A DNA stretch of 64,000 bases. Source: Coniella vitis. Taxonomy: Eukaryota > Ascomycota > Sordariomycetes > Diaporthales > Schizoparmaceae. The stretch covers positions 310,001 to 374,000 of the forward strand of contig WUJK01000017.1 of assembly GCA_011317545.1 (NCBI GenBank), given 5' to 3'. Below, one piece after another: positions 45,699 through 55,830 of the stretch. Under the pieces are notes generated by a model, which ran no database searches, had not been told where the DNA came from, and saw only the letters and a program-made list of their open reading frames with translations. The first letter of the stretch is position 1, and every line of letters starts with the position of its first letter. Position numbers and translations under genes: made by a program.

Positions 45699-47640
45699 AT
45701 GCCTTCCGCCGCCACCGCCATCGACCCGCGGTCCGTCCGCTCCTCGGCCTCCACGCCGTCTCTGCGTGCCCGCGACGGCACTCTGCCCCTCCATGCTAGA
45801 ACCGACCGTGGCGGCAATGTGCGCGTCGTGGTGCGCGTCAGGGCTTTCCTGCCTCGAGGTATGCATGCGTCGTGGTATGGGGATTGACCGGCGCAGTGAT
45901 GGCGTGCTTTCCTGTGTCGAGCCCCCAAGCCTTGGAACAGACAACCACTTACAATTACTAGAAATCGAGCGCGGTGCAGAATGCCTGGTTGATATGGACC
46001 CTATTAGCCAGGTCACGACCCTGCTGGCACCCGACGGTCACGACCCTGCCAACAGAAAGGCCACGACACGAAAAGTCCTCGAGGAGAGAAGCTTCACATT
46101 CGACAACTCCTTCTGGAGCCACGACCCCAAAGATGCCCATTATGCCCACCAAGAAGACGTCTACAACAGCCTTGGTGAGGAGTTTCTCGACCACAACTTC
46201 GAAGGCTACCATACCTGCATCTTCGCCTATGGCCAAACCGGCTCTGGTAAAAGTTATACCATGATGGGCACTCCAGACAGCCCTGGCTTGATTCCTCGTA
46301 CCTGCCAGGATCTCTTTGAGCGGATTGAGGCTGCCCAAAATGAGACACCCAACATCAGCTACGGCGTGCGTGTATCCTACTTTGAGGTCTATAATGAGCA
46401 CGTCCGCGACTTGCTGGTGCCTGTTGTGCCCAACCAGGCCCCCTATTACCTCAAGATTCGCGAGTCGCCCACCGAAGGTCCCTACGTCAAGGATCTGACC
46501 GAGGTGCCCGTCCGTAGTATTGACGAGATTCTCCGCTACATGAAGATGGGCGACAGCTCACGCACCACAGCCTCCACCAAGATGAACGACACGTCTAGCC
46601 GAAGCCACGCCGTATTCACCATCATGCTTAAGCAAATCCACCACGACATGGAAACAGACGAGACTACCGAGCGAAGCAGTCGTATACGCCTTGTCGACCT
46701 GGCTGGAAGCGAACGCGCCAAGGCCACCGAAGCCACAGGCCAACGCCTACGCGAGGGCAGCAACATCAACAAGTCGCTTACTACGTTAGGTCGTGTCATT
46801 GCCGCGCTTGCCGATCCAAAGGCCAATCGGTCCGGTAAAGGCGGTCGCGGCAAGGACATGGTTGTCCCCTACCGCGACTCGATTCTGACCTGGCTCCTCA
46901 AGGACTCGTTGGGCGGCAACTCCAAGACAGCCATGATTGCATGCATTGCTCCTTCAGACTACGACGAGACCCTTTCCACTCTGCGCTATGCCGACCAGGC
47001 CAAGAGGATCCGTACCCGAGCTGTCGTCAACCAGGACCATATCTCGAGCGCCGAGCGGGACGCACAGATCGCCGCCATGGCAGAGGAAATTCGCATGTTG
47101 CAGGTATCCGTCAGCGAGAGCCAATCGCGGGAGAAAAACGCCAAAGAGCAAGGAGAGAAGCTCGAAGAATACCAGAATCGCGTCGGCAGCATGCAGCGCA
47201 TGATGGAGGAGAGAGGCCAAGTCTACGAAGCCAAAATCAGGTCGCTGCAGACTGAGAACGAAGCACTGCGGTTGCACTTGAAATTAGCCCTCGAGAGTCT
47301 CAAGAATCCTATCCCGGTCGTGCAAATTGGAAGCAGACCAGGCTCTGCAAATGGGCAAATCGCAAATGAGGATGGGAATGGCGCAGCAGATGGATCAAAG
47401 AAGGATAACCAAGACGGCGAGTTTGGCGATTCGTCGTACTATGGGGACAGTGACTCGGACGAGGCCTACGATTCGGACGATTATGAGGACCGCCACAATG
47501 AGATGCAGGATCACATGCACGCCCTGCTCAAGGACTTGGGCTTGTTCAAGAGAAAGATTGGCGATGACAAGGGGAGGTGGTTTGACGAGCAAGACGGAGG
47601 CGCTAGGCAGCCACCTGGTGTTCGAAACGGCAATGCTTGA
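45699..47640 (+). CDS. Short kinesin-3 motor, NKIN3/UncB type
   Basis: Exon 1 is 45699-45858 and exon 2 is 45962-47640 (intron 103 nt, GTATGC donor, phase 1), giving 612 aa. The motor starts with GGNVRVVVRVRAFLPREIER across the splice. It has the P-loop GQTGSGKSYTMMG (about 144-156), switch I SSRSH (about 264-268), switch II LVDLAGSERA (about 297) and INKSLTTLGRVIAALAD. These sequences match the Unc104/KIF1 (kinesin-3) class. After a coiled coil (about 400-500) comes an acidic Asp/Ser/Tyr stretch and a short end. No FHA or PH domain follows, whereas full Unc104 motors exceed 1,500 aa. Filamentous fungi have such a short kinesin-3 (Neurospora NKIN3, Aspergillus UncB), and I assign it there. 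The motor moves cargo toward microtubule plus ends. An in-frame ATG at 45612 could add 29 residues. Confidence 0.9.
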
Positions 47641-49208
47641 AGGAAAGCGTCGATCAACCGGGTATCTCGTTTGTGGTTTGATGATGACATGATTCTCCAT
47701 TTTGTTTTGCTTCTTCATATGATGTGTTAGCGGCATTGTGTTGGGTTTTTAGAGCAGGGTGTCTGGGCGTATTCATAGGTAGCATACCTGTGTCAGGGAT
47801 GCAGGGCCGTCTGGCAAAAGCTGTAAAACTCGGCAGGATAGGGCATCAATAGCCAGCGAAAGTGCCATGGAGACGGATGTGTTGGGCAGAGCACAAGTGG
47901 TGTGGCAGATGATGTTTGGCAAATAGTCTATTGGATGAATACGTTATTCTGCCGCAGTAGGGTTGCAAAGGTCGAATGCATTATGTTCTGCGTCGAGACC
48001 ATGTGACTTGTTCCCGTCATAGGCAACGGCAGGGTATATATAGGCGGGATGACCCGAGACTTCGTGGATAATGCCCATGTGATCACACACCCTCCGCCGG
48101 AACGATCGACTAGTCCTCTGAAGCTTGTCACTCGTTTGCGGGGTCGCATAGTAGTGTGAGGAGATGGGCGGGGGATTACTTAGCATGGTGGTCGAAAAAA
48201 AGAGATGAGGCGAACTGGGTTCGGGAAGTGGGTTCAGCACCGGCAAGAATGGTACGTTTTTAAGGTTGACCTGAATTCTTGACGCACGGCGAGTCAGAGC
48301 AAACAGAAATGATCGATAATATCCAGTTTCTCCATTGCTTGAGACTATCCAATTCTGATATTGTAGATTATCACGAGTGATTGTCCAAGAAGACAGTACT
48401 GTGTATAACCAACTCCCCACGAGCCTTTGAACATTTGCCTAGCTGATTGTTTCCCGGTGATTACCTCGTTAAAGGTATGTGAGGGACATGCTCGTATCTA
48501 CATAGATATATCCATGCTTCTAGGTATTCCAAATCCCACTCGGCACCAGCCGACGTCCATCTGCCAGGAAACTATGGATCCAAGGCCGCAGCTAGCCAAG
48601 TGGTCAGGTGTCGGGTGATTGCAGGCCTGCAAAATCGGGGTCAGTATGGGTAAAGGCCGTGGCAGCTACAGTACAAGGTCGATGTAGTCAGGCAGTTTGA
48701 CATACCGCTTGAATACTCGTGTCTTTTGTTATCTTCTTGGCTTGCACTTTTGGCAGTGCTTCGTCGATTGTCGCTCCTGGTGCCGCCAGTGCTGTCCATT
48801 TATTTCATGTTTGGATGCAACCGGCTAGTCAGGGCACGGCAAAGCGTTTGTTTGTTGCAGGGACGAGAAATACCGAAGGGTGTCGATACGGTAGGCTTCT
48901 ACATCCCTTGCAATAGATGGCCTAGGGCGGTGGCGGCGACATCGATACACAACTTAAAAGCTGTTGCTTGGGTCGGTATAGTGAATGATATTCACATTGT
49001 TGGTGATCACTTGGATCATTTGCTCACGGCCCCTCTCAAAGTCTAAGCCCCGGATCCAGTGGCTGCTGTCCTCCTTCATTTCTGCATTTTAGTACCGGGC
49101 TCTGTCTGCAAACCGTGATCCGTGTGGAGAGGTGAAGGTCTAGAGAATGCGAATGAAGCACAGGTGCATGTGTCTGTGTACCGTTACCGTGGATAAGACG
49201 TCCCGAGG
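47641..49208. other. Intergenic, at most one small doubtful ORF
   Basis: It holds the 3' ends of the kinesin gene and of the 103-aa minus-strand gene. A minus-strand frame from ATG 48186 to 47944 would give 80 aa (start MLSNPPPISSHYYA); it is listed separately as doubtful. Confidence 0.5.
47944..48186 (-). CDS. Doubtful 80-aa ORF
   Basis: A single open frame from a real ATG with ordinary composition (MLSNPPPISSHYYA at the start, DLCNPTAAE at the end). It has no domain, signal peptide or neighbour clue. The frame continues open upstream without ATG. Its base composition does not set it apart from the surrounding spacer, so it may be chance. Confidence 0.25.
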   Translation of the reverse strand: MLSNPPPISSHYYATPQTSDKLQRTSRSFRRRVCDHMGIIHEVSGHPAYIYPAVAYDGNKSHGLDAEHNAFDLCNPTAAE

Positions 49209-49598
49209 TCATCCCATGGTGGCCGATGTGTGTTTCTTGTCACTCATCTTGCTGATGAGTTTCAAGCCCCTTTTGGGGGTGGGCAACACGGCGGTTGGGT
49301 GCGTAGTAGGAGCATGTAGACTCCGCTAGCTTGCAAGGCTCGAGGAGATGGAATGGATGGATGTTACCAGGAATGGGCAAAAGAAGAGATCGATTTTACG
49401 TACTTGATTCAGGACATACTTGTTGAACAAGGCCCTGGCGCGGCGCCAACCTTTGCGTGCCCAGCTAGGCCTGTTCTTCCTGAGGAGCTTGAGCTCCGCC
49501 ATGGACTCGCTTCGGGGCACAAGCCCAAAGTACATTGTGTCGACGCACTGCAAGGACGTGCAGGGGTCGGCGAACTCGATGTGTTGCACAGTGGCCAT
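49209..49598 (-). CDS. Small hypothetical protein, 103 aa
   Basis: Exon 1 is 49598-49404 (65 codons, ATG in gaaATGGcc). The donor CAA|GTACGT is clear. The preferred acceptor is GCTAG before 49325, giving exon 2 49325-49209 and a 103-aa product ending MSDKKHTSATMG. An acceptor a few bases upstream (TTGCAAG) gives a different 29-residue end, so the C-terminus is uncertain. The N-terminal part contains a basic helical stretch (LRKNRPSWARKGWRRARALF). There is no signal peptide or known motif. I do not recognise the family; it may be a small basic regulatory or structural protein, but this is a guess from composition. Confidence 0.5.
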
Positions 49599-50130
49599 TT
49601 CTGAAGTAGGAAATACAGTAGGAGGGTCAGTTTTGCAAATGTCGACGCGATGGATGGCAAGGTCACAGAGATGAAGGATGTGCAGGAGTAAAGACGGAAT
49701 GATGCAGCTAAAGTGGAATCAAGACGACAGAAGGGAGGGTTTTTATAGCAATCCAGGCAGGATAGACCTCCAAAGGGCCGTCACTGTTCAAATAGTGCGC
49801 TGCTTAGCCCATCTGGGTAGTGATAGCTCGAAGCCCAGAAGGCCCAGGCCGGAGAGCAGTCGAGCGGGCTTTGCCTGAGGCAGACGGCAGGTAGAACCCT
49901 ATGTTCTAACGCAAACCGACACCACATTCACTGCACACCCGAGCAGGTCCGAAGGACAAAGATCCAATAGTGAAGGCGCAATTCCGTGGATCTTGCCTTA
50001 TCCGACCGAACCAGTCACCAAACCTGGTAAACAAGCCTGGTAAGCTACGAGGCTGCGTCGACTGATACTCCCGGGTTTGGCGGCTGCCTTCAGGGCTTGG
50101 TCCGATTCCACTATGGCAGGGTTTGCTCCT
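49599..50130. other. Intergenic, no gene seen
   Basis: Promoter of the 103-aa gene and 3' end of the pICln gene. Nothing else recognised. Confidence 0.6.
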
Positions 50131-51256
50131 CTATTCCACTCGTGCCCGCTTGCTCTCGCTCTCGTCTGCCGTTTGGTCTTGGTCGTTGATCTCATCCAAA
50201 GGTCGAACTCGCCCAGCGCCTGGGCGCAGCTGCTCGACTTCGGACTCTTTCCCGCCCTCCTGACACCCCTCTTCCTTCTCTTCATCCCCCTCTTCGTTGC
50301 CGACACCCCCGCCGCCGATCCAGTTCCCGTTTTCGTCAAAGAAATTGCTGACATTTTCTGCCGTTATCCAGGTCGAGCTGCCAGGCATGGGCGGAGGCAA
50401 ATCCCCAGTCATAGTGCCCCTAAACACGCCAGGCAGGCCTTCAACAGCCTCTGCTGCAGTAAAGTCAAGTGCGGGCTCAAAAATGATGCGGTCCGAGTAG
50501 TCCTGGTCGTCATCATCGTCCTCATCTTCCTCGGCTGCGGGATCTGGGTGTAGGTTTTGGCACACTGTGATGGCATCAAACATTTTCTCCTGCTCCGAGC
50601 GGGCTTCTGCACCGTCTTGAGCTGGCGATTCAAACTGTGTTGAGGCAGTGGGAGGAATCAGAGTGAGCTGCACGGTGTCGTAGGTCTCGTCATCCTCGCC
50701 ACCATCGGAGAGATCCAGCTGCAGCAAGACAGAGGGAGTTTTGGATGCATCACTGTCACCGTTGGTGGCGTCTGTGGACGGCTGAGCCTTGTGCTGCATA
50801 GCGTGCAGCGCTATAGATGGATAGGGAATCTGGATTCCCGTATTGGTCTTGTGATTGTAGATGGCAAGGTCCCTTTTCCGGCTCCTTATTAGCGACGCGT
50901 TTTCTTTTGCGTGTCCGTGAGGCCTCAGTCACATCGCTCACGCGTCCACAATTCCACGCTCCACCACTATCACCTCCGCAACTCTATCTCGAGGTCACTT
51001 ACTGGGAATTAATAAATAGCTCCACGTCCTCTTGGAAGGCCAGTTCGCCCGAGTCCCCCTCCAAAACAGGAGCCTCAGCTGGGAAGATGGGCAGGCTGGC
51101 TAGCTGGTCTTTGGGCACGCAGACCTTGACGCCAGTCGCGTGGTAGCGCAGCACCGGTTTCCCATCATGGAAGCTCTCTGGAGTGGTGGCCTCATACTCT
51201 GGGTAGGGAGTGAAGTCGCCCATAGACGGGGCTGAATGTGTTGTCGTTGGCAGCAT
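50131..51256 (-). CDS. pICln-family methylosome subunit
   Basis: Exon 1 is 51256-51003 and exon 2 is 50872-50131, joined over a 130-nt phase-2 intron (GTAAGT donor, GCTAAT branch, AAAAG acceptor) to give 331 aa. Residues from about 20 show the pleckstrin-like fold of pICln: ESFHDGKPVLRYHATGVKVC, then a splice into DLAIYNHKTNTGIQIPYPSI and ALHAMQHKAQ. Later comes EQEKMFDAITVCQNLHPDP and a long acidic stretch (EEDEDDDDDQDYSDRIIFEP). It ends KRARVE. pICln binds Sm proteins and the PRMT5 methyltransferase and guides assembly of spliceosomal snRNPs; older names refer to chloride conductance. S. pombe Saf5 is the fungal counterpart. The acidic middle and the Gly/Glu-rich insert near the end are longer than in animal proteins. 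It acts in the cytosol and nucleus. Confidence 0.85.
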
Positions 51257-52326
51257 TGTCGTCGGTGGTTGATCAATCCGACGGACGCACCTTGCTGTAG
51301 ACTTCTCTTCTTTCTTTGATGACACGCTTTGACGCGTGGGACTGCAATGGGAAGAAGAGTAACGGGGAGTGTCTGACAATACGTGACAATACGGCACAGC
51401 AGAATGCAGCTACTCAGAATCCAAGCTCGGGCGGTGATGGTTGTTCTTGAAGATTCACCAATGGATTGAAATGTTGTCAAGAGCAAGAGTCTACTATAGC
51501 TCAAGAAGGATATTTGTTATTGGTGGCAGCTGCAGCTGCGAAGTAGTCGAGTGTGGGGCTGGCAAGGGCTCGAAAATGGATACACATAACAAGGTACATG
51601 TGTACTATGGTACAGCCTAGCCCTTGAATGCTCACAATCAGTGCAAACTCCCGCTCTTGACGCTGCGTATGTGTCAGGTGTACGATATTGCATCGGCATA
51701 ACGAAGATATACAGTACTCTGCCAGGAAGCAACCATGAATATGAACTCCGTTCGAAGGTCCCATATATAGTGTAAGTATTTGTATAGAAGGAGCCAGGTA
51801 CGATGAGTAACCAGAAGTGCCACTTGACGAAATCAGGAGCTTGGGGCATGTGCGTTTATATACATAGCGTACATAGTAAACCAAAAACCCATACTATGCA
51901 CTCCAAGACTCTTAACCCTAACCCTCCTGGTAGCACACGCCATTCCACAGAAGCGTCCATAAGCCCAGCCTCACTCACCCACGGCACCTGCCAAGTCGTC
52001 GAACCTGCTCGCCAACACGAACACCAGAATTGTCCAAGCCGCCTGATCGCATAGCTCTCGTCGCTTTGTAGGCTTTAGTTCCTAGTCATATACTTTCGTC
52101 TGAAGCGGAATCGTATATAACCATCGGTTTAAAATGCACGATAGCCGTACGTTTACCGCCGCCCCCTTTGGTTGTCCATTCGAACGCATGCTTGCTCGCT
52201 CCGCTAACATTGTCTGCTGCCACTCGACTGAAAGGCACGCATCCTCTACTGGCCCAAGTGCCTCTGACTGTGTCCCCCTTCATCAACTTGCCCACCTCTA
52301 CCACTCTTCCTTACACATACAAGCCT
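51257..52326. other. Divergent promoter region, pICln and 184-aa gene
   Basis: Contains one exact TACATAGTA (51870-51878) and a telomere-like double TAACCC (listed separately). No supportable gene. Confidence 0.6.
51912..51925. promoter_or_regulatory. Telobox-like TTAACCCTAACCCT
   Basis: Two tandem copies of the CCCTAA telomere-type unit, intergenic, about 400 bp upstream of the 184-aa gene and 650 bp upstream of pICln. In fungi and plants such short repeats can act as promoter sites for Myb/telobox factors. Role here is inferred. Confidence 0.4.
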
Positions 52327-52881
52327 ATGCCCTCCACCCTGCCGCAATCTGCTACAGGTATCACTTCAACCACTGGCTCGTCCTCCACCAGCAGCATCCA
52401 ACCATTAGCAGCAGACGGCACTCCTCACCCACAGCATCCTGGCAAACCGCAGTATGTCATCGGCCAGTCCGGTCATGCAGCTCACCCAGACGACATCATC
52501 GCATCGTGCCGCGCCCTGCAAGCCCACGTAGCTAAGCTCCAGGCCGACGCAGAAAAAGAGCTCAAGGAGCTCGACGAGCGTATCAAGGCCCGCGAGCTGG
52601 CAGAGAAGCGCCGTGTCGCTCCAGGTTGGCTTGACAGTGAAGCCAGGCTCTTGGAGCCCGAGAAGCTTGGTGGAGGCGACGGCAGCGGCAATGGTCTCGA
52701 TCTCATGACTGGTGGCGCTGCGAATGGAAATGGGGGTGTGGATGGGCAGTTACAAGCTCTGAGTTTGGCTGATAATGCTCATCCTGGCGTCTCTGGCCAA
52801 CTCAGCGAGATGGCAGCTCATGATGATGAAGGTGTCCAGATGGATCGCGCTTTTGGTAGCCTTCCACTTAGGCCTGCTTGA
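52327..52881 (+). CDS. Small coiled protein, 184 aa, unknown function
   Basis: Single exon from ATG 52327, the first real ATG in a longer open frame. The N-terminus is Ser/Thr/Pro-rich. A conserved-looking helical core (about 60-110) reads DDIIASCRALQAHVAKLQ, then a Glu/Lys/Leu-rich helix (EKELKELDERIKA), then ELAEKRRVAPGWLDSEARLL. The C-terminal half is Gly/Asn-rich and ends FGSLPLRPA. There is no signal peptide or membrane span. The helical core with its RRVAPGWLD end looks like a short interaction module. I do not know the family. Upstream leader residues in the same frame lack this character, supporting the chosen start. Confidence 0.62.
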   Translation: MPSTLPQSATGITSTTGSSSTSSIQPLAADGTPHPQHPGKPQYVIGQSGHAAHPDDIIASCRALQAHVAKLQADAEKELKELDERIKARELAEKRRVAPGWLDSEARLLEPEKLGGGDGSGNGLDLMTGGAANGNGGVDGQLQALSLADNAHPGVSGQLSEMAAHDDEGVQMDRAFGSLPLRPA

Positions 52882-54143
52882 TTGGGAAGGCGGTCACCTT
52901 TGGTTAGACTGCGGCTTGACTTGACCTGGAACGACGATTCGATAACCAAATTGGGGGAAGGGGAGAAGAAGGGGGTTAGCAACTCTACAGGGGCGGATTT
53001 ACGTGCAACATTTCCAGCGCTTATTTCCAATTCTAGAAGCAACCTGTGGTTGAAACTCAAGCTATCTGCAACCATGTCGCTGAGTCTCTCGTCTTTGGTG
53101 GCCGTACCTACGGCCTCGGGATCAGCGAGGACCTCTGATCTTGAACCCTATGAAGGGAAGTATCCTCGTTTGGCGGTGTGTTTTTGACAATTTATTGAGG
53201 ACAACCATATTTCGAAAAGCGGCAGAGAACCTCCGTGGATGACTCAAGGCCTGTTGTGGAGGTGAACATGTAGTTGGCAAACGCACGCGGATGACTTTGT
53301 TCTATTTGACCCTAACACTAACATTTCAACATGATCTATATGATGACATCCTTAACCATCACCATGCTTATCTAGGACATACATTGAGAGCCCGATCTGG
53401 TCATAGAATTTCGCAAGAATATCAAGCAACTGGTCAACTTGAGCAGACACGGCAGAATTCAACACAAACGAGGTCCTCGAGCAAAGAAATCGCATTCCAA
53501 TAGACATGGGGAATTTCTTGCTGCGTTTCATACATGATAGAAAAGCTACTCATGCAAGAAATATCATGCACATGGAGCCTTGAAGACCTACGAGACGTTC
53601 TGCGCCACATTTTCCAAGCCACCTGAGGCACTTGTGTTGGGCGGGTAAAGGGGGGGTAGGTTCCGGAGGCCACGGCACGACTCCACTGCACTGTGCAAGC
53701 TTGCATCCCTCTTGTTAGCATGTGGAGACCGCTAGGTACACTGCCCAAGTACCACAAGGTACTTAGATAGCTGCCGACTGCTGCAAAACAACACTGCGCC
53801 AGTCCCGATAGAGCATAACATCTTTTTAACAAACAACATCATCATCATCCCCGCCCCCGACGCGCACATCGCCCGCCCAAACTCTCACACACAAACACAT
53901 GTGTGCGCGTGCGCAAAAGCAAAACGCTACAAATCCCCACCTCGTTGTGCAGACACCAATTAGGGAATCACGGAATCACAGAAACCAGATGCAGGGCATC
54001 TAACTACCGTCCACACCGCCGTTCAGCAGTGAGCCTCATCCTTTACTCCGCCCTCTCGATTCCAAGCGCAACCTCCACCTCTCGTCTGCCCACCGACCTC
54101 TCTCTCCAAGCAGGAGAAGGACAACCCAAAGACAAAAAGAGAC
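52882..54143. other. Intergenic, no gene seen
   Basis: 3' region of the 184-aa gene and promoter/leader of MFAP1. The last 300 bp are C/A-rich, as in a fungal 5' leader. Confidence 0.6.
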
Positions 54144-55625
54144 ATGCCTCCTCCAAAACGCATGACCGCCAACCCGGCCAAACCCAGCCGCCATTTCGCC
54201 GGAAAACCCACAAACGCCTCCTCTGACTCGGACTCAGACGCCGACTCCGACAATGACAGTGACGCCGCTGCCGCTGCCTCTGCGGCCAAGGAACCACCAA
54301 AGAAGCGCACGATTGCGCCCCCGCCCAAGCTCTCCTCGGGCGCAGGGCGTATACTTTCTACCGGCGCGGCAGCCCCGAAGCGGTCAATAGGTGACGGTGA
54401 TGCGGCGCGCAAAGCAGCTGCTGCAAGGAAACTTGCCGAGGTGGAGCGCAAAGCAAGAGAGGAAGGATTCGTGACGGAGAGCGAAGAAGGGAGCGGGAGC
54501 GGGGAGGACGATGATGACGAAGGAAGTGAGGAAGAAGGATCGTCGTCTGAAGAAGAGAGTAGTTCTGAAGAAGAAACACGACGGCCGATTATGGTCCGTC
54601 CGAAATTTATTTCCAAGGCGAAACGCGAGCAGCAGCAACAACAAGGCAATGACAACAACACATCAACGCCACCCAACAATGGAGCGCAACAAGAAGAAGA
54701 CCTCGCCGCTCAGCGCCGCGCAGAAGCAGACGCCCTCGTCGAAGCGCAGATTCAAAAGGACCTCGCCGCGCGCGCCGCCGGCAAAAACCACTGGGACGAC
54801 TCTGCCTCTGAAGGCTCCGACGCTGTCGATGACACGGACGACGTTGACCCGGCCGCCGAATACGCCGCGTGGCGATTGCGGGAAATCAAGCGGATTGTAC
54901 GTGCGCGTGAAGCCATCGAAGCCAAAGAACGAGAGATTGCCGAAAAGGAGCGCAGGCAAAACTTGACAGCTGAAGAGCGCGCGCGCGAAGATGAGGCGCT
55001 TATTGCGCAGCAGCAGGAAGCTAAAGAGGCTCGGGGAAAGATGGGATACATGCAAAAGTACTACCACAAGGGCGCGTTTTACCAGGACGAGAGCGAGAAG
55101 CGCGGGCTCGATAAGCGGGATCTCATGGGGGCGCGGTTTGCAGACGAGATCAAGAACCGGGAGTTGCTGCCACAGGCGCTGCAGATGCGTGATATGACCA
55201 AGTTGGGTAAGAAGGGAGCGAGCAAGTATAAGGATTTGAAAAGCGAGGATACAGGACAGTGGGGTCGATTTGAGGATCCTCGACGGCAGAGAAGTGAGTG
55301 GGACCGGTATGGTGATGGGGATGAGCGGAAGGGTCCCGCTGGAGGTGGCGACTATGAGGGTAAAGGGGCGAATGCTATGCCTTTAGGGGAGAGGAAGGCA
55401 AGAAGAGATCGCTCGAGGGACGATCGAGGCAGAGGGGATGGCTGGAGACGCGAAAGATCAGGTTCTCGTTCACCTAGGAGGAGACGTGATGCCTCGCGGT
55501 CGCGTTCGCGGTCGAGCTCGCCAAGGCGACGTGATCGCGATGGGTATAGGGAGAGTCGGAAGAGAAGCTACTCGCCTGATCGAGATAGGTACGACGACAA
55601 GCGTCGCAAGGTGGACAGCAGGTAA
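54144..55625 (+). CDS. MFAP1: MFAP1-type spliceosomal protein
   Basis: The protein is 493 aa, single exon, ATG 54144 (gacATGcc). The N-terminal half is Asp/Ser/Glu-rich acidic sequence followed by RRPIMVRPKF. The MFAP1 signature region occupies about 290-385: MGYMQKYYHKGAFYQDE, RDLMGARFADEIKNRELLP, MRDMTKLGKKGASKYKDL and EDTGQWGRF. The C-terminal 100 residues are a basic RS-rich tail (GSRSPRRRRDASRSRSRSSS). MFAP1 is a component of the spliceosomal B complex, where it contacts Prp38-type proteins; the yeast relative is Spp381. Despite the name it has nothing to do with microfibrils in fungi. It acts in the nucleus. The gene is convergent with POL12; the stop codons lie only 205 bp apart, so the transcripts may overlap. 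Confidence 0.9.
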   Translation: MPPPKRMTANPAKPSRHFAGKPTNASSDSDSDADSDNDSDAAAAASAAKEPPKKRTIAPPPKLSSGAGRILSTGAAAPKRSIGDGDAARKAAAARKLAEVERKAREEGFVTESEEGSGSGEDDDDEGSEEEGSSSEEESSSEEETRRPIMVRPKFISKAKREQQQQQGNDNNTSTPPNNGAQQEEDLAAQRRAEADALVEAQIQKDLAARAAGKNHWDDSASEGSDAVDDTDDVDPAAEYAAWRLREIKRIVRAREAIEAKEREIAEKERRQNLTAEERAREDEALIAQQQEAKEARGKMGYMQKYYHKGAFYQDESEKRGLDKRDLMGARFADEIKNRELLPQALQMRDMTKLGKKGASKYKDLKSEDTGQWGRFEDPRRQRSEWDRYGDGDERKGPAGGGDYEGKGANAMPLGERKARRDRSRDDRGRGDGWRRERSGSRSPRRRRDASRSRSRSSSPRRRDRDGYRESRKRSYSPDRDRYDDKRRKVDSR

Positions 55626-55830
55626 AAGAAAAAGAAAACCTCACAAAAACAGATTAACAGAAGGGACATGTATAAAGACCGTTCAGCCTTCGCACTGGCA
55701 AGAATACATATGCATTACCCGAAGGTTGCGGCGCTCTTTTGATTCCGTAATTCGTTTGCCTCGTCATGGTGGAATTACTATAATATGGCTTTTCTTTTCT
55801 TTTCATTTTTTTTTAACTTACAAACTCGGA

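Noticed and set aside
49409..49666. Frames overlapping the 103-aa gene
   Set aside because: They are other-frame readings of its exon 1, without a good start or end.
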